Source: Mesorhizobium sp. B2-3-4 (GTDB lineage Bacteria > Pseudomonadota > Alphaproteobacteria > Rhizobiales > Rhizobiaceae). From it: a stretch of DNA of 64,000 nt. The translations under genes were made by a program, and so were the position numbers. The DNA is taken from contig NZ_VFVY01000020.1 in NCBI RefSeq assembly GCF_006442315.1, positions 97,389 through 161,388 on the forward strand. Reading direction: 5' to 3'. Below the pieces are notes generated by a model. It was not told the origin of the DNA. It saw only the letters and a program-made list of their open reading frames with translations, and ran no database searches. Of this stretch, positions 61,725-64,000 are shown piece after piece; within the stretch, counting starts at the first letter, position 1, and each line of letters starts with the position of its first letter.

Positions 61725-62021
61725 CTATCCGAAAATCCGCTCGCCCTGCTCGTCGACGAGCTGGATGCCCTTCTTGATCGAGATGTCGACGGCATCGTCC
61801 AGCCCGGCGAAACGGTCGGCGCGGATGAATTTGTGCTCCTTGACCACGCCATCGACCTCCTTGGAGACGACGCCGCAGGTCTGGTACTGGCCATCGGCCT
61901 TGTAGGGCGTGGCGCTGATCGTAAAACCCTTGTGTTCGACCTGCTTGGCCGGTGCGGCGCTGCCGGGTTCGGCCGCTTCACCGCCGCCGCCACCGCCGAA
62001 AAGACGTTTCAGAAAAGACAT
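61725..62021 (-). CDS. HlyU-domain protein
   Basis: A 98-residue protein: MSFLKRLFGGGGGG, an Ala/Pro linker, then the HlyU-like core (EHKGFTISATPYKADGQYQT, VVKEHKFIRADRF, DISIKKGIQLVDEQGERIF). The family is named after the Vibrio hemolysin activator, but these short alphaproteobacterial members lack the ArsR-type HTH and have no demonstrated role. AAGGAGA precedes the ATG. Confidence 0.85.
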   Translation of the reverse strand: MSFLKRLFGGGGGGEAAEPGSAAPAKQVEHKGFTISATPYKADGQYQTCGVVSKEVDGVVKEHKFIRADRFAGLDDAVDISIKKGIQLVDEQGERIFG

Positions 62022-62064
62022 CGCTCAAATCTCCTTGTCGCCGGTGACCGCCTTCGCATGCGAT

Positions 62065-62706
62065 TCACGACGTTGTCCCCCCAGCATGCGCGAATGTGCC
62101 GCCGCGTTCCAGCCCCCTGATGAAGACGCCGACCAGCAGTGCGATCTGCCGATCGATCTCGTCCGCCTGCCGGCGCACCGACCGGGCCGCGTAGCCGCTG
62201 GTGACGATGCCATGCACACTCGACCATAGGGTTCTGGCGGCGATCCGGCGCGTGTCCTCGTCGAGATCGAAGCCGCCATCGGCAAGAACCCCGGCGATGA
62301 TCTCGAACAACTGGTCGAGCCGCGCCTCATAGACATCGGGCTCGGTCAACACCGGACGCCGCCTGTTGAAGGCAAGCAGGGCCGGCCAGCTGCCGGGATG
62401 CGCCTCGACGAAGCGCACATAGGCATCGGCCAGCGCCAGCAGCCGGTCGCGCACGTCGGTGACGCCGCGCCTGCCGAGATCGGCCATTGCCGCCGCCCCC
62501 GCGACACCCAGCCGGTCGAGCAGCCGCATATTGACCGCGCGGTGCACACCGTCGAGGTCGGAAAACAGATTGTAGACCGAGCCGACCGAGATGCCCGCCT
62601 GCTCGGCGATGGTCCTGGCCTTCAGATTGTCCATGCCGCCTTCGTTGAGCAGCACTTCGGCAATGGCCAGAACCCGCTCACCCGTCTCTTCCTTGTCCAG
62701 TGCCAT
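62065..62706 (-). CDS. TetR-family transcriptional repressor
   Basis: A 213-residue regulator. HTH: VLAIAEVLLNEGGMDNLKA, TIAEQAGISVGSVYNLFSD. AGAAGGAAAAGC precedes the ATG at 62706. It is divergent from the PspA-like/YiaAB operon, and three copies of a TGAACA-N-CGTTCA dyad lie between them. It is the likely repressor of that operon and possibly of itself. Confidence 0.88.
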   Translation of the reverse strand: MALDKEETGERVLAIAEVLLNEGGMDNLKARTIAEQAGISVGSVYNLFSDLDGVHRAVNMRLLDRLGVAGAAAMADLGRRGVTDVRDRLLALADAYVRFVEAHPGSWPALLAFNRRRPVLTEPDVYEARLDQLFEIIAGVLADGGFDLDEDTRRIAARTLWSSVHGIVTSGYAARSVRRQADEIDRQIALLVGVFIRGLERGGTFAHAGGTTS

Positions 62707-62791
62707 GCTTTTCCTTCTGATGGGCGCGCCTTGCGAACGGCCCGTAGTTTTCGACCCCGATGCCGCTTCGTTTACCATATCCAGGGTGTCG

Positions 62792-62861
62792 TGAACAGCG
62801 TTCAAAAAAGATCTTGAACAACGTTCATTTCCTGTTATGTTGACTTCGTGAACATCGTTCA
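62792..62861. promoter_or_regulatory. Three TetR operator dyads
   Basis: TGAACAGCGTTCA (62792-62804), TGAACAACGTTCA (62815-62827) and TGAACATCGTTCA (62849-62861). They share the form TGAACA-N-CGTTCA; spacings between starts are 23 and 34 bases. All lie in the gap between the TetR start and the PspA-like start. Confidence 0.75.
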
Positions 62862-62887
62862 CAAGAAAATTCGCAGGGAGAAGAACC

Positions 62888-63561
62888 ATGCTTAGCCTGA
62901 TCAAGACATTGCTCGACGGCGCCAGCGCGCGCGCCGAGGACGGCCTCAAGGATCGCTTCGCCATCGATCTTCTGGCGCAACGCATCCGCGACGCCGAGGC
63001 GGGCCTCGCCGCCGCCAAGCAGACGCTTGCCACGCTGATTGTGCGCCAGCGCGCCGAGCAGGCCGGCCTCGACCAGCTCGAACGCCGCCACGCCGACCTC
63101 GAAACACGCACGCTCAGCGCGCTGGCGGCCGGCAATGGCGGGCTGGCCGAAAGCGGTGCGGCGGCCATCGCCGAACTGGAGAACGAACGCGAGGTTCGCC
63201 GCGCCACGGTGCAGAGCCTCGGCGAAAAAACCTTGCGCATGCGGGTCTCGGTGGAGCGGGCGCACCGCCGCATCATCGACCTCAACCAGGGCATGATCTC
63301 GGCCCGCGCCATCGATGCCGAGCGCAAGGCGCAGTCACGTCTCGTCAGGTCGATCGGCCGTTCGGCGAGCCTCAACGACGCCGAGGAGCTTCTGGCCCGC
63401 AGGGCGCCAGCGACCCGTTCCAGGAGGCCGGCATTCTCGACGAGATCGACGGCGAGCTGCGTCACGACGCGATCCGCGACCGCCTTGCCGACGCCGGACA
63501 CGGCCCGGCGGTGAAGGTACGCGCCAAGGACGTGCTCGAACGCCTGAGGACCGTCGACTGA
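62888..63561 (+). pseudogene. PspA/IM30-like gene with a C-terminal frameshift
   Basis: The first 170 codons encode a coiled-coil PspA-like protein (MLSLIKTLLDGASARAEDGL, RDAEAGLAAAKQTLATLI). After EELLAR, near 63400, the frame slips: the reading goes off into Arg/Ser-rich sequence to a stop at 63514. A one-base shift restores SDPFQEAGILDEIDGEL and LKDVLERL-type sequence ending at 63561 (RLRTVD). So one base seems to be missing around CCCGCAGGGCG. Real mutation or sequencing error cannot be told apart. Envelope-stress protein by family. GGGAGAAGAACC precedes the ATG. Confidence 0.75.
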
Positions 63562-63625
63562 AGCCTCCAGGACCTGACAACGATCTTATCGGACCCAACT
63601 TCGATCCAATCAAAGGAACACGACA

Positions 63626-63886
63626 ATGAACGGCAATCAGACCTACATCATGTTCAACACCATCTCGGTTGGCGCCGCCTATTTCATGCTCGGCCTGTCG
63701 CTGTGGCTGGCGCCTGTCGACCTCTCGACCAAGGGCTATTGGGGCATGGGCATCCTGCTGCTCACCGGCAGCCTGGTGAACCTGGTCAAGTATCGCACCG
63801 ACGAACGCATCTCCGCCGAGACCACGGCCAAGATCGAAAAGGCGCGCAACGAAAAACTGATCAGCGAGTATGTCGGCAAGGAATGA
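63626..63886 (+). CDS. YiaA/YiaB-like two-helix inner-membrane protein
   Basis: An 86-residue protein with two hydrophobic segments: FNTISVGAAYFMLGLSLWLA and GYWGMGILLLTGSLVNLV. The loop DLSTKGYW and the end KYRTDERISA fit the YiaAB family. A charged tail follows (KIEKARNEKLISEYVGKE). AAAGGAACACG precedes the ATG. It lies 64 bases after the PspA-like reading and is probably in the same TetR-controlled operon. Confidence 0.8.
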   Translation: MNGNQTYIMFNTISVGAAYFMLGLSLWLAPVDLSTKGYWGMGILLLTGSLVNLVKYRTDERISAETTAKIEKARNEKLISEYVGKE

Positions 63887-63923
63887 TGCCGGCCTGCCCT
63901 GACGCAGAAAAGCCCGGGTCGCC

Positions 63924-64000
63924 TGAACTGACCCCCGAAAGTTGGACACAACCTTCGGGGGTTTTGTATGTCCAGACACAGTGCGAGTTTCAAGCGCTCG
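63924..64000 (+). mobile_element. Left end of an IS3-family insertion sequence (partial)
   Basis: TGAACTGACCCCCGAAAGTTGG is the typical terminal inverted repeat of IS3/IS150-group elements (given here as TGAACTGACCCCC then GAAAGTTGG). It starts 37 bases after the YiaAB stop. A hairpin CCCCCGAA/TTCGGGGG with TTTT sits inside the end and can stop outside transcription. The element runs off the window. Confidence 0.75.
63968..64000 (+). CDS. IS3-family transposase OrfA, first 11 codons only
   Basis: MSRHSASFKRS is the usual start of the IS3-type HTH OrfA. The gene continues past the window. There is no strong ribosome site; the terminator-like end hairpin is directly upstream. Confidence 0.7.
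   Translation, partial: MSRHSASFKRS

Overview
The window is GC-rich, with dense codon use and many ABC uptake operons, LysR/AraC/TetR regulators and rhizobial-type families: a peptide deformylase-like protein, an HlyU-domain protein, CtrA-type TTAA-N7-TTAA boxes and a palindromic repeat ending in GCGTAAAAACAA. This points to an alphaproteobacterium of the Rhizobiales, most likely Mesorhizobium or a close relative. The genus is an inference from sequence style, not from a search.

Layout. 1-3.9 kb: a ribose-type ABC importer (binding protein, permease, ATPase) with a Gfo/Idh/MocA dehydrogenase. 3.9-11.9 kb: single genes, namely a membrane alpha/beta hydrolase, an amidase, a frameshifted small gene, a VOC protein, a ThuA-like protein, a luciferase-like oxidoreductase, a family III CoA-transferase and a degenerate peptide deformylase. 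12.4-20.2 kb: a second sugar-type ABC operon in which one permease is fused to a strictosidine-synthase/SMP-30-like beta-propeller and is followed by a free-standing propeller paralogue, a double-NBD ATPase and a LysR regulator. 20.23-20.74 kb: a compact cassette of a GIY-YIG nuclease gene between perfect 66-bp inverted repeats. 20.8-25.5 kb: an oxidative catabolic cluster (aldehyde dehydrogenase, SDR, isopropylmalate-dehydrogenase-like enzyme, FMN alpha-hydroxyacid dehydrogenase). 25.5-32.4 kb: a Liv/urea-type ABC operon with a fused LivM-LivG polypeptide, flanked by Crp/Fnr and AraC regulators.

32.7-42.8 kb is mainly envelope: a 1454-residue autotransporter, tRNA-CAU, a SIMPL-domain protein, a YcgN-like Cys-cluster protein, an OmpA-family protein with a long Gln/Lys/Arg-rich repeat region, a probable small RNA with terminator, and a UPF0114 membrane protein. 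42.8-51.7 kb: regulators, an SDR, a divergent pair of HtrA-like proteins (one with an intact triad, one with all three catalytic positions replaced) with a LuxR-type regulator, and a 946-residue membrane patatin.

51.2-64 kb: a VOC/TetR divergent pair with a duplicated operator, a 32-residue RiPP-leader-like ORF, LysR/azoreductase, AzlCD with an Lrp regulator, PlsY, an MFS carrier, a GGDEF-EAL protein, a PhcB-like methyltransferase preceded by two CtrA-type boxes, an HlyU-like protein, a TetR with three operators facing a frameshifted PspA-like gene and a YiaAB-like gene, and the left end of an IS3-family element at the right edge.

The items most worth following up are the inverted-repeat GIY-YIG cassette, the RiPP-leader-like ORF, the transporter-propeller fusion operon and the active/inactive HtrA pair. 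Starts were moved to codons with a convincing Shine-Dalgarno sequence where one was visible.
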